DNA from: CAG-177 sp003514385
Lineage (GTDB): Bacteria > Bacillota > Clostridia > Oscillospirales > Acutalibacteraceae
DNA: 64,000 bases
NCBI GenBank assembly: GCA_051920445.1
Contig: JBPPLN010000001.1
Location: 1,178,001-1,242,000 of the forward strand
Reading direction: 5' to 3'
A program made the position numbers and the translations under genes. Shown one piece after another: positions 41,431 through 50,296 of this stretch (within the stretch, counting starts at the first letter, position 1; the number at the start of each line of letters is the position of its first letter). Under the pieces are notes generated by a model, which saw only the letters and a list, made by a program, of their open reading frames with translations, was not told the origin of the DNA and did not search any database.

Positions 41431-42234
41431 ATGAAACTATCATTTTCAACCCTCGGCTGTCCGCGCTGGACGCTCAAAGAGGTCGTTGCAACGGCTAAGG
41501 ATCTCGGCTTCGGCGGCGTGGAAATAAGGGGTATAGGCGACAAGATAAACGCGCTTGAAATTCCCGAGTTTTCGGACGCCGAAATCGAGCAAACGAAAGA
41601 AAAAATCGCTCAGACCGGGCTTGTCATTCCCTCTCTGACCTCGGGCGCAACGCTCGCCGTGCGCGACAGGGCGCAGGACTCGTTCTTTGAGGCGTGCGGC
41701 TACATTGACCTTGCGAGAAAGCTCGGAGTAAAATATGTCCGCGTCATGGGCACTGGCGAGCCGCACATCACCGTCGGCGATTTCACGCTCGGCGCAGGGC
41801 TCTACCGCCAGCTGTGCGAGTACGGCGCGAAGAGAGGCGTCACTCCGCTGATAGAGACCAACGGAGACCTCTCGAGCTCAAAGGCCATGCTCGCCTTTCT
41901 CGACAGAGCCGGAAGCGACAACTGCGGCGTGCTCTGGGATGTCCACCACACGGTGCGCTTCGGCAGCGAGAGCCCTGTAGAGACTTTTGCGGCTCTGGGC
42001 ACCTATGTAAAGCATGTTCACTTGAAGGACTCCGTCATGCGCGGCTCAAGAGTCGAATACCGTATGATGGGCTACGGCGACGTGCCCGTCACGGACGCTG
42101 TGACGCTGCTCGACAGAGCCGGCTTCGACGGCTTCTTCTCCCTCGAATGGGTCAAGCGCTGGAACCCCGACCTTCAGGAGCCGGGCATAGTCTTTGCCCA
42201 CTATAAAAACTATATGGACTCGCTTCCGGAATAA
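41431..42234 (+). CDS. Sugar phosphate isomerase/epimerase (xylose isomerase-like TIM barrel)
   Basis: A 267-residue protein of the AP endonuclease 2/xylose isomerase-like fold: KLSFSTLGCPRWTLKEVV, VEIRGIGDKI, YVRVMGTGEPH, LIETNGDLSSSK with metal Glu, DVHHTVRFG and KHVHLKDSV with metal His, GYGDVPV and SLEWVKRWNP. Metal-binding residues are in place, so it should be an active isomerase or epimerase of a small sugar or hydroxypyruvate-like substrate. RBS GAAAGGATC. Shares a transcript with the acyl-CoA synthetase; why is not obvious. Confidence 0.9.
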   Translation: MKLSFSTLGCPRWTLKEVVATAKDLGFGGVEIRGIGDKINALEIPEFSDAEIEQTKEKIAQTGLVIPSLTSGATLAVRDRAQDSFFEACGYIDLARKLGVKYVRVMGTGEPHITVGDFTLGAGLYRQLCEYGAKRGVTPLIETNGDLSSSKAMLAFLDRAGSDNCGVLWDVHHTVRFGSESPVETFAALGTYVKHVHLKDSVMRGSRVEYRMMGYGDVPVTDAVTLLDRAGFDGFFSLEWVKRWNPDLQEPGIVFAHYKNYMDSLPE

Positions 42235-42276
42235 ACTTAACGGGACTGCGGATAGCAGGCGTTCATAAAACAGTTA

Positions 42277-42308
42277 AACCGACCTATGAAATATAGGTCG
42301 GTTTTTTA
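42277..42308 (+). terminator. Terminator of the synthetase-isomerase operon
   Basis: AACCGACCTA (42278-42287) pairs with TAGGTCGGTT (42294-42303), then TTTTTA. Confidence 0.9.
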
Positions 42309-42309
42309 T

Positions 42310-43008
42310 GTCGTGTGATACAACTAAAAAGTATAGAAGCGAGAAATTTATTATTCGTCAAATTGTTGATTGATTAGCACGACCTTTCGCAAAGTTAAAA
42401 TGAGCGACCCGCCCGACTTTTATAATCAGGCTTTCAATAGCCGCGCCGCAGTGTTTGACGGCTAACTGAGATAGGCGAGGGAACGGCTTGCGAAGCAAGA
42501 CGCACGAGCCCGTATTGTTTGAGCGAAGCGAGTTTACGGGCGAATGTGCCGAGCAACTGATTGAGAGCCGCAAGCTAAGTACTGCGGCGCGGCGTTGCGG
42601 GTGTCGAGTGGGAACGGCTCGTTTGCTTTTCTTTTGCAGGCGTTTTCTTTTTCAAACAAAAAGAAAATGCCGAAGCGCGGGAAGTATATATCTTTTGATT
42701 ATAGTGCGACGCGAAGATAGAGTGCAAATTCTACAATTTCATATTGTGCCGCTTGCGCGGCAACGGTGCGTCGAGTCGCCGCACCCTACAAGTTGCGCGT
42801 CAATAAATTTGTGCAGATTTTGCGGGCGGATAATATTCGCTCCTACAGCGCACTTATTCACTATTCACTTTTACTTATTACTTTGAGCGTCAGCAAAACA
42901 AGCCCCTCAGTCTCGGCTTACGCCGAGCCAGCTCCCCTACAGGGGAGCCAAAATAGACTGTGCGACAGAGTCCAAATATTGAACCTTAATTGCACGCTCC
43001 AATATATT
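42310..43008. repeat. Repeat-rich gene-free gap
   Basis: About 700 bases with no supported gene. CCGCGCCGCAGT (42441-42452) and ACTGCGGCGCGG (42591-42602) are perfect inverted 12-mers bracketing a symmetric GC-rich block. A stretch near 42800-42850 (GCGGGCGGATAATATTCG) resembles one near 47250. A half copy of the palindromic element lies at 42895-42975. This looks like a graveyard of small non-coding elements. Confidence 0.6.
42895..42975 (-). repeat. Partial copy of the palindromic element
   Basis: Read on the minus strand: CTGTCGCACAGTCTA, the hairpin GGCTCCCC/GGGGAGC, then GGCTCGGC/GCCGAGAC and TGAGGGGC. It corresponds to one half of the full copies at 8319-8555 and 23058-23288. Confidence 0.65.
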
Positions 43009-43009
43009 C

Positions 43010-43041
43010 AAAAAGCCCCGACAGTCATTACCGCCGGGGCT
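43010..43041 (-). terminator. Terminator of the ANT(6)-DUF4832 operon
   Basis: AGCCCCG (43014-43020) and CGGGGCT (43035-43041), minus-strand TTTTTGAA. Confidence 0.8.
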
Positions 43042-43076
43042 AAAACTGCTTTATGAACGCCTGACATTCGGCGCTT

Positions 43077-44048
43077 TTATATCAGTTCAAATTCAATATC
43101 ATCTTTTGGCTTCTTATAAAACACCATACACCAATCCGGCTCATATTCCGGCTCATAATACAGTGACGAGCAGGCTGTGTGGCCGCTCTCGTACTCGGAG
43201 GTGATGACGGTCGGTCCGTCCGCGCCGCCGATAATGCCTATTGCCGACGCCGCTTTGCCGCATGGAGCGATAATCCCGCGCGGTTTTTCCGGCTCCGAGC
43301 GGCCATTCACGGATATCTCATCCCTCGGAATTTCCGGTGAGATGTCATAATTCATTATTGTACACAGCGGCGGTTCTTTTTCGCCGATATGCCGCAGCTT
43401 TGAAAACTTCTGCTGTTCGACAGCCGTAACCGTCAGCGTATGCTTTTTTCCGGTCACGGGATTTATAAATTCTGTCTTGTCGCCGGGGCGATTCGCCTTG
43501 AAATGCGCTCCCGGGACGGGTATCTTTTCCGCGCGAAGTTGCAGGGTCAGGGAATCTGATTTTTTCGGTTTTCTGCCGCGCCACGGGATACTCATCCTCA
43601 CTGCAAGCCAGCAAAAAGATTTATCGAGCCCGTATCTGTCGAGCAGAGCTTCCGCCGCATCACCGCTGTCGGGGAAAAGCGGATTCCAGCAGTCGGAGCT
43701 TGAAAACTCCATGTCGCTTTTTCTGCCGCCGAACTGAATTGAGGCGAAGATATCGCTGTTCAGCGGATTTTCAGCTTCTATTTCAGCCTGCTGTTCGTCT
43801 GAAAAGCCGTCACAATCGCTGTTTTCATCAAGTCCGAATTTTTCTATAAACTCACGAAAGCTGTCAACGCTCACTTTCTTGAACATATCTGCAACAAGTC
43901 CCTTGCCGCAAAAATATACAGACGGCACGAGCCAGCTTTCGCCTCCCCAAAGAAAGCTTTTATTGATTTTGATTTCTTTTCCCGCGCGGTCGCGACCGAA
44001 GTGGCCGTAGAGCGAGCCCTGATAAAAGACCTTGTATTTTTTCTCCAT
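43077..44048 (-). CDS. Unknown soluble protein with the GIIGGADGPT motif
   Basis: A 323-residue, hydrophilic protein I do not recognise as a whole. Residues about 268-281 read SAIGIIGGADGPTV, the signature that normally lies in a membrane helix of sodium-pumping decarboxylase beta subunits, yet there are no transmembrane helices here. The N-terminal 120 residues (YKVFYQGSLYGHFGRDRAGK ... GGESWLVPSVYFCGKGLV) suggest a beta-rich domain. Short proteins carrying this decapeptide recur in gut Clostridia and are often mis-named decarboxylase subunits. ATG 44048 overlaps the DUF4832 stop, so translation is coupled. Confidence 0.7.
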   Translation of the reverse strand: MEKKYKVFYQGSLYGHFGRDRAGKEIKINKSFLWGGESWLVPSVYFCGKGLVADMFKKVSVDSFREFIEKFGLDENSDCDGFSDEQQAEIEAENPLNSDIFASIQFGGRKSDMEFSSSDCWNPLFPDSGDAAEALLDRYGLDKSFCWLAVRMSIPWRGRKPKKSDSLTLQLRAEKIPVPGAHFKANRPGDKTEFINPVTGKKHTLTVTAVEQQKFSKLRHIGEKEPPLCTIMNYDISPEIPRDEISVNGRSEPEKPRGIIAPCGKAASAIGIIGGADGPTVITSEYESGHTACSSLYYEPEYEPDWCMVFYKKPKDDIEFELI

Positions 44049-44049
44049 A

Positions 44050-45387
44050 TCAAAACCTCATCATGTTCCCGAGCTCGAGCGACCCGTCGGCGCGCTGCAG
44101 CTCGGACGAGTTGGAGAAGCGTATCGGCTTGCCGTTTTCGAGCGGCGTTTCTATGCGGACAAAGAGCGACTGCCCGTCGTCTATGCTTATCTGCGCCGAG
44201 AATACTGCGCTCTTTCCGGGCATGAGGCGGCAGAGCTTTTGATTTTCCGCTTTAGTCCACTGCGCATTTTTCTCGTTTCCGACGCCGAAAGACACGCCGA
44301 GATCATAGTATATCGGGGCGACACCCGTATTTTTTATCGTGACAAAAGCATAAATTTTGCCGAAAATTTTCATCACTCTCGCGTCTGTGACAGTAAAATC
44401 ATAGCCGAGAGCCGCCGAAGCTGTTTTGGCGCGCTCGATTTCGTCCGCGCCGAGATTTTCTTTAAACGCGCCCGCCATCATCAGCCACGAGCAGTGGGTC
44501 ACATTGACGCACTCGGAGTAGTCCTGATATCCGTCGAGCGGCGCGCCGGACAAGAACGCCGACTGCCCCTCCGGGCGGAACTCGCCGCCGATTGGCTGAT
44601 TTTTCCAGGCCCCGGTCTGATGCGCTTTTTTCATCTTGGACATAAAATACCAGCTCTCGCCGTAGAGTGTCGAGTGGGTGAAAGAATCGTCGTGGAAGCC
44701 GACATTGCCGCCGCGCGTAGTGCCGGGAGTCCCGGGATAGCGGGTCAGAATACGCGTAGTCTTGAAATTTTCCGCAAATGCGGAGATAATTTTTGCTTTC
44801 TGCTCTTTTGAAGCTTCGAGCTCCGGCAGGCAGACATGCCACTCGCCCCAGTGACCGAGAAGCCCCGTTGTGATATAGGCTATGCGGCGGTCGCCGTCGT
44901 ATTCACGTGCCAGCTCGCGCACAAAATCGCAGAGGATATCAATGAGCCTGCCGTCTGAATAGTCGGGGCACCAGCCTCCGCCGTATTCGTCGTAGTGCTC
45001 TTTTTTTATACCCATATCCCAGATGAACCGCGGCACAGCTTTTTCGCCGATACCAGATCCGGGATAGTCGAGATAGACTCTGAAAACCGCCTGATTCCCG
45101 CGCGCCGATATCTCTTCAAGATACGGCTCAAGCCCCTCGCGGATAGTGTATTCGCCGCTGTCGGACATGAGCGCGGAGAGCGGAACATAGAACCACTCCA
45201 TACTGTAAGGCACGCTGTCGGCGGCTCCGCCCTGTTTATAAAACGGCATGAAGCCTTTGAGCGGATTGCCGACCGCCTGCTCATATTCAAAATCATAGGC
45301 GGCAAAGCCCTCGAGCGGCGAGATACACAGCGAAAGCCCGAGTAAAAGCACAAATAGACGTGCAAAGAATTTCAAGAATCTTCTCAT
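44050..45387 (-). CDS. Secreted DUF4832-domain protein
   Basis: A 445-residue exported protein. ATG 45387 follows AAAGGAAA; the signal sequence RRFLKFFARLFVLLLGLSLC ends near residue 30. The mature part has a TIM-barrel-like glycoside-hydrolase look: NPLKGFMPFY, EWFYVPLSAL, VFRVYLDYPG, GLLGHWGEWH and YPGTPGTTRGG, then a C-terminal beta domain (FVTIKNTGVAPIYYDLGVSF), as in DUF4832 proteins thought to act on polysaccharide. Substrate unknown. In an operon after an ANT(6)-like gene and before the GIIGGADGPT protein. Confidence 0.85.
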   Translation of the reverse strand: MRRFLKFFARLFVLLLGLSLCISPLEGFAAYDFEYEQAVGNPLKGFMPFYKQGGAADSVPYSMEWFYVPLSALMSDSGEYTIREGLEPYLEEISARGNQAVFRVYLDYPGSGIGEKAVPRFIWDMGIKKEHYDEYGGGWCPDYSDGRLIDILCDFVRELAREYDGDRRIAYITTGLLGHWGEWHVCLPELEASKEQKAKIISAFAENFKTTRILTRYPGTPGTTRGGNVGFHDDSFTHSTLYGESWYFMSKMKKAHQTGAWKNQPIGGEFRPEGQSAFLSGAPLDGYQDYSECVNVTHCSWLMMAGAFKENLGADEIERAKTASAALGYDFTVTDARVMKIFGKIYAFVTIKNTGVAPIYYDLGVSFGVGNEKNAQWTKAENQKLCRLMPGKSAVFSAQISIDDGQSLFVRIETPLENGKPIRFSNSSELQRADGSLELGNMMRF

Positions 45388-45400
45388 CGGCGTTTTCCTT

Positions 45401-46264
45401 TCAGTATATCTCAAAAGCGTCCTGCGGCAGGTTTCTCACATGATCGAGATAGCCGATGCAGGCAGCCGCCTCGCGTTCGTTATAGCAATAATCGAGCATG
45501 GCGGAGGTTTTTCGCGCGGTCTCGTCAAAGAGCTCGGTCATCACGTCGACCGCGTCCCATATTTCATTCGCCCGTGCGGCGCAATATGTCGAAAGATAAC
45601 GGGAGCATATCTCCTCGGGCAGGAAGCGCGCCATATATTTTGACGATTTCCCGGTGCTTATCGTGAATCCGTTTTCCGCGCCCGTGAGCCAGTCGAGCAT
45701 CTGCCGCAGCTGCGGACGGATGTTGAAATCCATCATTTCGAGCGTATAGCTCAGCTCGCCGCGCCACAAGCCCTTTGCAACATTGTCGAGGCACCACCAA
45801 AACTCGTTGCACACGGCGGAGAACTCCGCCTGCGTCGGCTTTTTCACATTGAAAACAGTCGTATCCTTGCCGATATCCTGCGGGATAATATTCTCTTTGT
45901 CAACAAGCACGCGGCAGATGTCAATATTTTTCAGCGCGTGCTCCGGCGTGCAGACATGGAGGTCGAGCCTGTTGCCGTCCGAAAACCGAATGAGCCAGCC
46001 GTAGCAGTTTTTTGTATCTGACTTCTCAAACGGACAGTCGTCGGGATATTGCATGAACAGCCGCTCGCCGAAGCGGTCTATCCATGATTTGTCTGCGATA
46101 AAGGGCGCCGTGTCCCTGACTATATATTCAACGTCGTAGTCCCGGAAAATATCTTTTTGAGCGTTCGGGTCGACCCGAGAGCCCTCGAGATATGCGGCGA
46201 TTATCCGCTCATCCTCTCGGGCGGTGCGGATAATTAAATCGAGCATCTCTTTTTCGCTGCGCAT
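45401..46264 (-). CDS. Aminoglycoside 6-adenylyltransferase-like protein (ANT(6)/AadE family)
   Basis: A 287-residue nucleotidyltransferase: LEGSRVDPNAQKDIFRDYDV has the G-S-x(n)-D-x-D metal motif, followed by WIDRFGERLFMQYPDDC and RLDLHVCTPE (third Asp), as in AadE/ANT(6) enzymes that adenylate streptomycin. Length fits. Chromosomal clostridial members are frequently intrinsic and may have other targets, so resistance is inferred from family only. No mobile-element context here. Followed at 13 bases by the DUF4832 gene. Confidence 0.9.
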   Translation of the reverse strand: MRSEKEMLDLIIRTAREDERIIAAYLEGSRVDPNAQKDIFRDYDVEYIVRDTAPFIADKSWIDRFGERLFMQYPDDCPFEKSDTKNCYGWLIRFSDGNRLDLHVCTPEHALKNIDICRVLVDKENIIPQDIGKDTTVFNVKKPTQAEFSAVCNEFWWCLDNVAKGLWRGELSYTLEMMDFNIRPQLRQMLDWLTGAENGFTISTGKSSKYMARFLPEEICSRYLSTYCAARANEIWDAVDVMTELFDETARKTSAMLDYCYNEREAAACIGYLDHVRNLPQDAFEIY

Positions 46265-46317
46265 ATCTTCACCCCCCTTTGTTCCAAGTATAACATTCTT
46301 TCATCCTTTCCTCAAGA

Positions 46318-46350
46318 TAAAAAGAGCCGGAGTCTCTGTCGACTTCGGCA
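46318..46350 (-). terminator. Terminator of the XRE-type gene
   Basis: GCCGGAGTC and GACTTCGGC around 46325-46348; minus-strand T-run TCTTTTTATC follows. Confidence 0.75.
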
Positions 46351-46385
46351 AAAAACTTTATTTTTACATATTCCGAGGCGGCGGT

Positions 46386-47063
46386 TTAATCCTCGCGCTT
46401 TTTGCGCGCCCGGAGCTTCTCTATGCCCGTGCCTATAGCAAGACCGACGGCGGAGACTGCCGCGCCTATGGGCAGGGTGATGAGGTCGTCGAGGTGCATC
46501 GTTATGTCGCCTGCGGAAATGCCCGTCGAAGCGGCGTTGGCGAGGGTGAAGGTCAGAAACGGAATGAGAGTGTACATAAGAGCGAGAATGGGCACAGCCC
46601 ACCATTTTTTTCTCCCCCAATAGCCGTTTGCGCCTATGAGCAGGGAGATGACGAATGTGGTCAGCGGGATTGCGCCCCAGATAACGAGCACGGCATACGC
46701 GCCCGCGTCCGACCCGGAGACGGCGAGCCAGAAAAACGCGACCGACACCGCCCATATGACGAGATATGCGGCGACGAGCACGAGCTCTCCGAGTCTGCGG
46801 CGGCTCTTGACGACGTTTGTGCTCTCTTCAAGATAGTTGAGATAGTTGAGATCGTTTGACACGGTTTTTTCCTCCTTCAGCAGGCAGTCGAGGCTGACGG
46901 AATAGAGGTCGCTCATTCTTATGACGCTCACTATATCGGGATAAGTCTTGCCCGTCTCCCAATTCGATACGGTCTGGCGGCTCACGCCGAGCGACTCCGC
47001 CGCGCTTTCCTGAGTCAGTCCCGCCGCGTTTCTCGCGTCCTTGAGCTTCTTTCCGATATCCAT
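46386..47063 (-). CDS. XRE-family regulator fused to a membrane domain
   Basis: A 225-residue protein. Residues 1-62 are a lambda-repressor-type HTH (IGKKLKDARNAAGLTQESAA, LGVSRQTVSNWETGKTYPDI). Residues about 90-215 are membrane-spanning, four helices (LGELVLVAAYLVIWAVSVAF, VLVIWGAIPLTTFVISLLIG, YWGRKKWWAVPILALMYTLI, LPIGAAVSAVGLAIGTGI), ending in a basic tail. Such membrane-tethered XRE proteins are common in Firmicutes and may sense envelope signals. RBS AAAGGAGGCG. Two repeat sites between promoter and start suggest autoregulation. Confidence 0.88.
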   Translation of the reverse strand: MDIGKKLKDARNAAGLTQESAAESLGVSRQTVSNWETGKTYPDIVSVIRMSDLYSVSLDCLLKEEKTVSNDLNYLNYLEESTNVVKSRRRLGELVLVAAYLVIWAVSVAFFWLAVSGSDAGAYAVLVIWGAIPLTTFVISLLIGANGYWGRKKWWAVPILALMYTLIPFLTFTLANAASTGISAGDITMHLDDLITLPIGAAVSAVGLAIGTGIEKLRARKKRED

Positions 47064-47116
47064 CTGCCGCGCCTCCTTTTTTCGCTTTCAGTTTACGCAA
47101 AAAACAGTCGTGTGTC

Positions 47117-47178
47117 TATCAAAAGCGTTTTACATCTGCGCATTTTCCGTGTCAAAATGCTTTTACATATCGATTATA
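47117..47178 (-). promoter_or_regulatory. XRE gene promoter with paired operators
   Basis: Minus-strand -10 TATAAT at 47173-47178. Two copies of ATGTAAAA-(G/C)-CTTTTGATA-type sites lie just downstream at 47150-47168 and 47117-47135 (plus strand TGTCAAAATGCTTTTACAT and TATCAAAAGCGTTTTACAT), 33 bases apart, about three helical turns on one face. Confidence 0.65.
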
Positions 47179-47297
47179 TCATGCCGCGCAGGCGTTTTCC
47201 ATATTGAATTTTGGGTGCGGGGCTGTGTACCAATAAGTCCGTGCGAATTTCGCGGGCGGATGATATTCGTCCCCACCGTGACATTAAAATAAACGAA

Positions 47298-47328
47298 AAC
47301 CGCCTGAGGATTGACCCTCGGGCGGCTG
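47298..47328 (-). terminator. typA-ribF terminator
   Basis: Minus strand CCGCCCGAGG / CCTCAGGCGG stem followed by TTTTC. Confidence 0.8.
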
Positions 47329-47334
47329 CGGTTA

Positions 47335-48222
47335 TTATTTTTCTATGCTGTTAAAAATTTCTTTTGCCGTCTGCGCGTCGGCGGCTATCTGGTCGCCGAG
47401 CGAATCGAGCGAATCGAAGACCCTTTCGGGTCGGATATATCTGAGCAATTTTACTTCGACATTTTTTCCGTAGAGGTCGCCGGAGAAGTCGGTTATACAG
47501 GTCTCGCTGCGCAGATCGTCGCAGGTGAACGACGGGCGGCGTCCGATGTTCGTAACCGCCGCATGCAGTTCTCCGTCTATCGGCACTGCCGAAGCATATA
47601 CGCCGAACTTCGGGACGATAAAGCCCTCTGGAAAATGCTGGTTTATCGTCGGCGCGCCTATCAGCCTGCCGCGCCTGTCGCCGCTGACGACGGTGAATTT
47701 ATAGGAAAATTCGCGCCCGAGCATGGAGTTTGCGTCTTCGATATTGCCCTCGGCAAGCGCGTTTCTTATCCTCGTCGAGCTTATCGCCGCACCGTTATAG
47801 TCGGTGCGCTCCGCCACGGCGCATAAAATTCCATGCGCCCTGCAGAGCTCTTCGAGGTCGCGGGAATCCGCGGCGGCGCTCTTTGCGAAGCGGTAATTAT
47901 ATCCGCAGCAGACAGCACCTGCGTTCAGCTCGCCGATTAAAATATCGTTGACGAACTGCTCCGCCGACATATCGGCGATGCGCCCGAACGATATCTTTTT
48001 GACGGTTATGCCAAGGCTTTCGAGCATTTCGTCGCGCGCCTGCGGGGTCATCAGCTCCGGGGGAGCTCCAGCACCGACAACTTTCAGCGGGTGCTCGTCA
48101 AAGACGAGGGCGCACGGCTCGAAGCCGTCTTTTTCAAACGAGAGAGCGAGGTCGAGCACAGCCCTGTGACCCCGATGGAGTCCGTCAAAGCTGCCCAGAG
48201 CAACCGATCGGCGCTGTGTCAT
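47335..48222 (-). CDS. ribF: Bifunctional riboflavin kinase / FAD synthetase
   Basis: A 295-residue enzyme that makes FMN from riboflavin and then FAD. ATG 48222 follows AAAGGGGAGACAGG; the frame further upstream overlaps typA and is not used. The adenylyltransferase domain opens VALGSFDGLHRGHRAVLD (H-x-G-H), with STRIRNALAEG; the flavokinase domain starts GDRRGRLIGAPTINQHFP, with P-T-I-N for the usual P-T-A-N. Length is typical (about 305). Downstream of typA by 19 bases. Confidence 0.95.
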   Translation of the reverse strand: MTQRRSVALGSFDGLHRGHRAVLDLALSFEKDGFEPCALVFDEHPLKVVGAGAPPELMTPQARDEMLESLGITVKKISFGRIADMSAEQFVNDILIGELNAGAVCCGYNYRFAKSAAADSRDLEELCRAHGILCAVAERTDYNGAAISSTRIRNALAEGNIEDANSMLGREFSYKFTVVSGDRRGRLIGAPTINQHFPEGFIVPKFGVYASAVPIDGELHAAVTNIGRRPSFTCDDLRSETCITDFSGDLYGKNVEVKLLRYIRPERVFDSLDSLGDQIAADAQTAKEIFNSIEK

Positions 48223-48241
48223 TCCTGTCTCCCCTTTCAGA

Positions 48242-50062
48242 TTACTTGCCTCTGAACTGCTGCTTGAGTCTCTTTTCTTTCGAAAGAATACGCTTTCTGA
48301 GTCTGAGCGACTTGGGCGTGACTTCAAGCAGTTCGTCGTCCTTTATGAATTCCATGCACTGCTCGAGGCTCATCTCCGTATAGGGCACGAGGCGCAGCGC
48401 GTCATCGGAACCCGATGCACGGGTGTTGGTCAGATGCTTGCTCTTGCAGATATTGCAGACTATATCCTCATTCTTGGCACATTCGCCGACTATCATACCT
48501 TCGTAGACTTCGACGCCCGCGGGGATGAACAGCCTGCCTCTGTCCTGAGTGTTGAACAGACCGTATGCGGTGCTCACGCCGGTCTCGTGAACAACTATCG
48601 AGCCGCGCTCGCGGGTGACTATCTCGCCTTTGTAGGGCTCGTAGCCGTCAAACAGCTGGTTCATGATACCGTTGCCGTTGGTGTCTGTGAGGAACTCGGC
48701 GCGGTAGCCGATGAGTCCTCTCGACGGGATGCGGAACTCAAGATGAGTTGCGCCGCCGTCGCGCGTGCCCATGTTGACAAGCTCGCCCTTGCGGGAGCCG
48801 AGCTTCTCTATAACTGCGCCGACATACTGCTCGGGAACTTCGACTATGAGCAGCTCCATAGGCTCGCAGGTCTTGCCGTTTATCTCTTTGAGAATGACCT
48901 TCGGGCGCGAAACCTGGAACTCGTAGCCCTGACGGCGCATGGTCTCAATGAGAATTGACAGATGCAGCTCGCCGCGTCCGGAGACTTTGAAAGTATCGGT
49001 CGAATCGGTCTCTTCAACGCGCATGCTGACGTTCGTCTCGACCTCCTTGAACAGGCGGTCTCTGATATTTCTCGAAGTAACGAACTTGCCCTCGCGGCCC
49101 GCGAACGGGCTGTCGTTGACCATGAAGTTCATGGATATTGTGGGCTCGTCTATTTTTATGAAAGGCATCGGCTCGATGCAGTCCGGAGAACAGGCGGTCT
49201 CGCCGATATTTATGTCGCTGATACCGGAGATGCAGACGATATCGCCCGCGGCGGCGGAATCGACCTCGACACGCGAGAGTCCCTCAAACTGATAGAGGCG
49301 CGACACCCTGACATTCTCCTGAGTGCCGTCCGTTTTGCAGAGCACTATCGGCTCGTTCTTATTGACCCTGCCGCGCTCAACTCTGCCGACGCCTATTCTG
49401 CCGATATAATCATCGTAGTCAAGGCTCGTGAAGAGTATCTGAAGCGGGGCATCGACGTCGCCATCGGGAGCTTCGATATGCTCGAGAATTGAGTCGAGCA
49501 GCGGGCGCATATCACCCGAGCGGACATTGGGATCGAGCGAGGAATAGCCGTCTCTTGCCGAAGCGTAGACAACGGGGAAGTCGAGCTGATCCTCCTCGGC
49601 GCCGAGGTCGATGAACAGGTCAATGACCTCGTCAACAACTTCTGCGGGGCGCGCGTTGGGTCTGTCGACCTTATTGATAACAACGAGGACTTTCTTCTTG
49701 AGCGCAAGAGCCTTCTTGAGGACGAAGCGCGTCTGGGGCATGCAGCCCTCGAACGCATCGACGAGCAGAAGCACGCCGTCGACCATCATGAGTATACGCT
49801 CGACCTCGCCGCCGAAATCGGCATGGCCGGGAGTGTCAACGATATTGATTTTCACGCCGTTATAATGGACGGCGGTATTCTTTGAAAGTATTGTTATTCC
49901 GCGCTCACGCTCAAGGTCGTTTGAGTCCATGACCCTGTCCTGAACCTGCTCATTGGCTCTGAATATGCCGCTCTGCTTGAGCATCTCGTCGACGAGGGTA
50001 GTCTTGCCGTGGTCGACGTGCGCTATTATGGCTATATTTCTTACGTCTTCTCTCTTTGCCAA
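48242..50062 (-). CDS. typA: Ribosome-associated GTPase TypA/BipA
   Basis: A 606-residue translational GTPase. G1 AHVDHGKTTLVDEML, G2 RERGITI, G3 DTPGHADFGGEVER, G4 NKVDRPNAR are present; EF-G-like domains II, III and V follow and the unique C-terminal domain begins near residue 480. TypA assists ribosome assembly and stress adaptation. Standard length. No strong ribosome site is visible (AGGAATGGGTGAATTCTTTTGGCAAAG region at 50063-50085). In an operon with ribF. Confidence 0.97.
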   Translation of the reverse strand: MAKREDVRNIAIIAHVDHGKTTLVDEMLKQSGIFRANEQVQDRVMDSNDLERERGITILSKNTAVHYNGVKINIVDTPGHADFGGEVERILMMVDGVLLLVDAFEGCMPQTRFVLKKALALKKKVLVVINKVDRPNARPAEVVDEVIDLFIDLGAEEDQLDFPVVYASARDGYSSLDPNVRSGDMRPLLDSILEHIEAPDGDVDAPLQILFTSLDYDDYIGRIGVGRVERGRVNKNEPIVLCKTDGTQENVRVSRLYQFEGLSRVEVDSAAAGDIVCISGISDINIGETACSPDCIEPMPFIKIDEPTISMNFMVNDSPFAGREGKFVTSRNIRDRLFKEVETNVSMRVEETDSTDTFKVSGRGELHLSILIETMRRQGYEFQVSRPKVILKEINGKTCEPMELLIVEVPEQYVGAVIEKLGSRKGELVNMGTRDGGATHLEFRIPSRGLIGYRAEFLTDTNGNGIMNQLFDGYEPYKGEIVTRERGSIVVHETGVSTAYGLFNTQDRGRLFIPAGVEVYEGMIVGECAKNEDIVCNICKSKHLTNTRASGSDDALRLVPYTEMSLEQCMEFIKDDELLEVTPKSLRLRKRILSKEKRLKQQFRGK

Positions 50063-50248
50063 AAGAATTCACCCATTCCTGAAAAATTTGTGATGATAAA
50101 AGTTGAAAGCGGTCTGCGGATGGTCGTTTTTCCGTCAGCGCGCACAAAAACAAGAGCGCATCTTTGTGCGTCCTGACGAAAAAACCCCCGTCAAACGACC
50201 GCGCCGCCGCCAAATACGGCAGAAATATAAAAGCTTCTAAAAAGCACT
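50063..50248 (-). promoter_or_regulatory. Leader region of typA
   Basis: About 185 bases without a gene. GCGCACAAA near 50140 can pair with TTTGTGCGT near 50163, and several GC-rich stretches suggest a structured leader. I see no recognised element. Confidence 0.3.
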
Positions 50249-50281
50249 ATTTCGGCGGAACATAAAAGTTCCGCCGAAAAT
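50249..50281 (-). terminator. Terminator of the epimerase gene
   Basis: TTTCGGCGGAA (50250-50260) and TTCCGCCGAAAA (50269-50280), minus-strand TAGTGCTTTTTAG. Confidence 0.8.
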
Positions 50282-50296
50282 GAGTGTATGTTTTGA

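Noticed and set aside
42488..42886. 132-codon frame in the repeat-rich gap
   Set aside because: Runs across several repeat fragments, has no ribosome site, and its translation is typical of spurious repeat-derived proteins.
43077..44048. Naming the GIIGGADGPT protein a sodium-pumping decarboxylase beta subunit
   Set aside because: No transmembrane helices and similarity limited to about ten residues.
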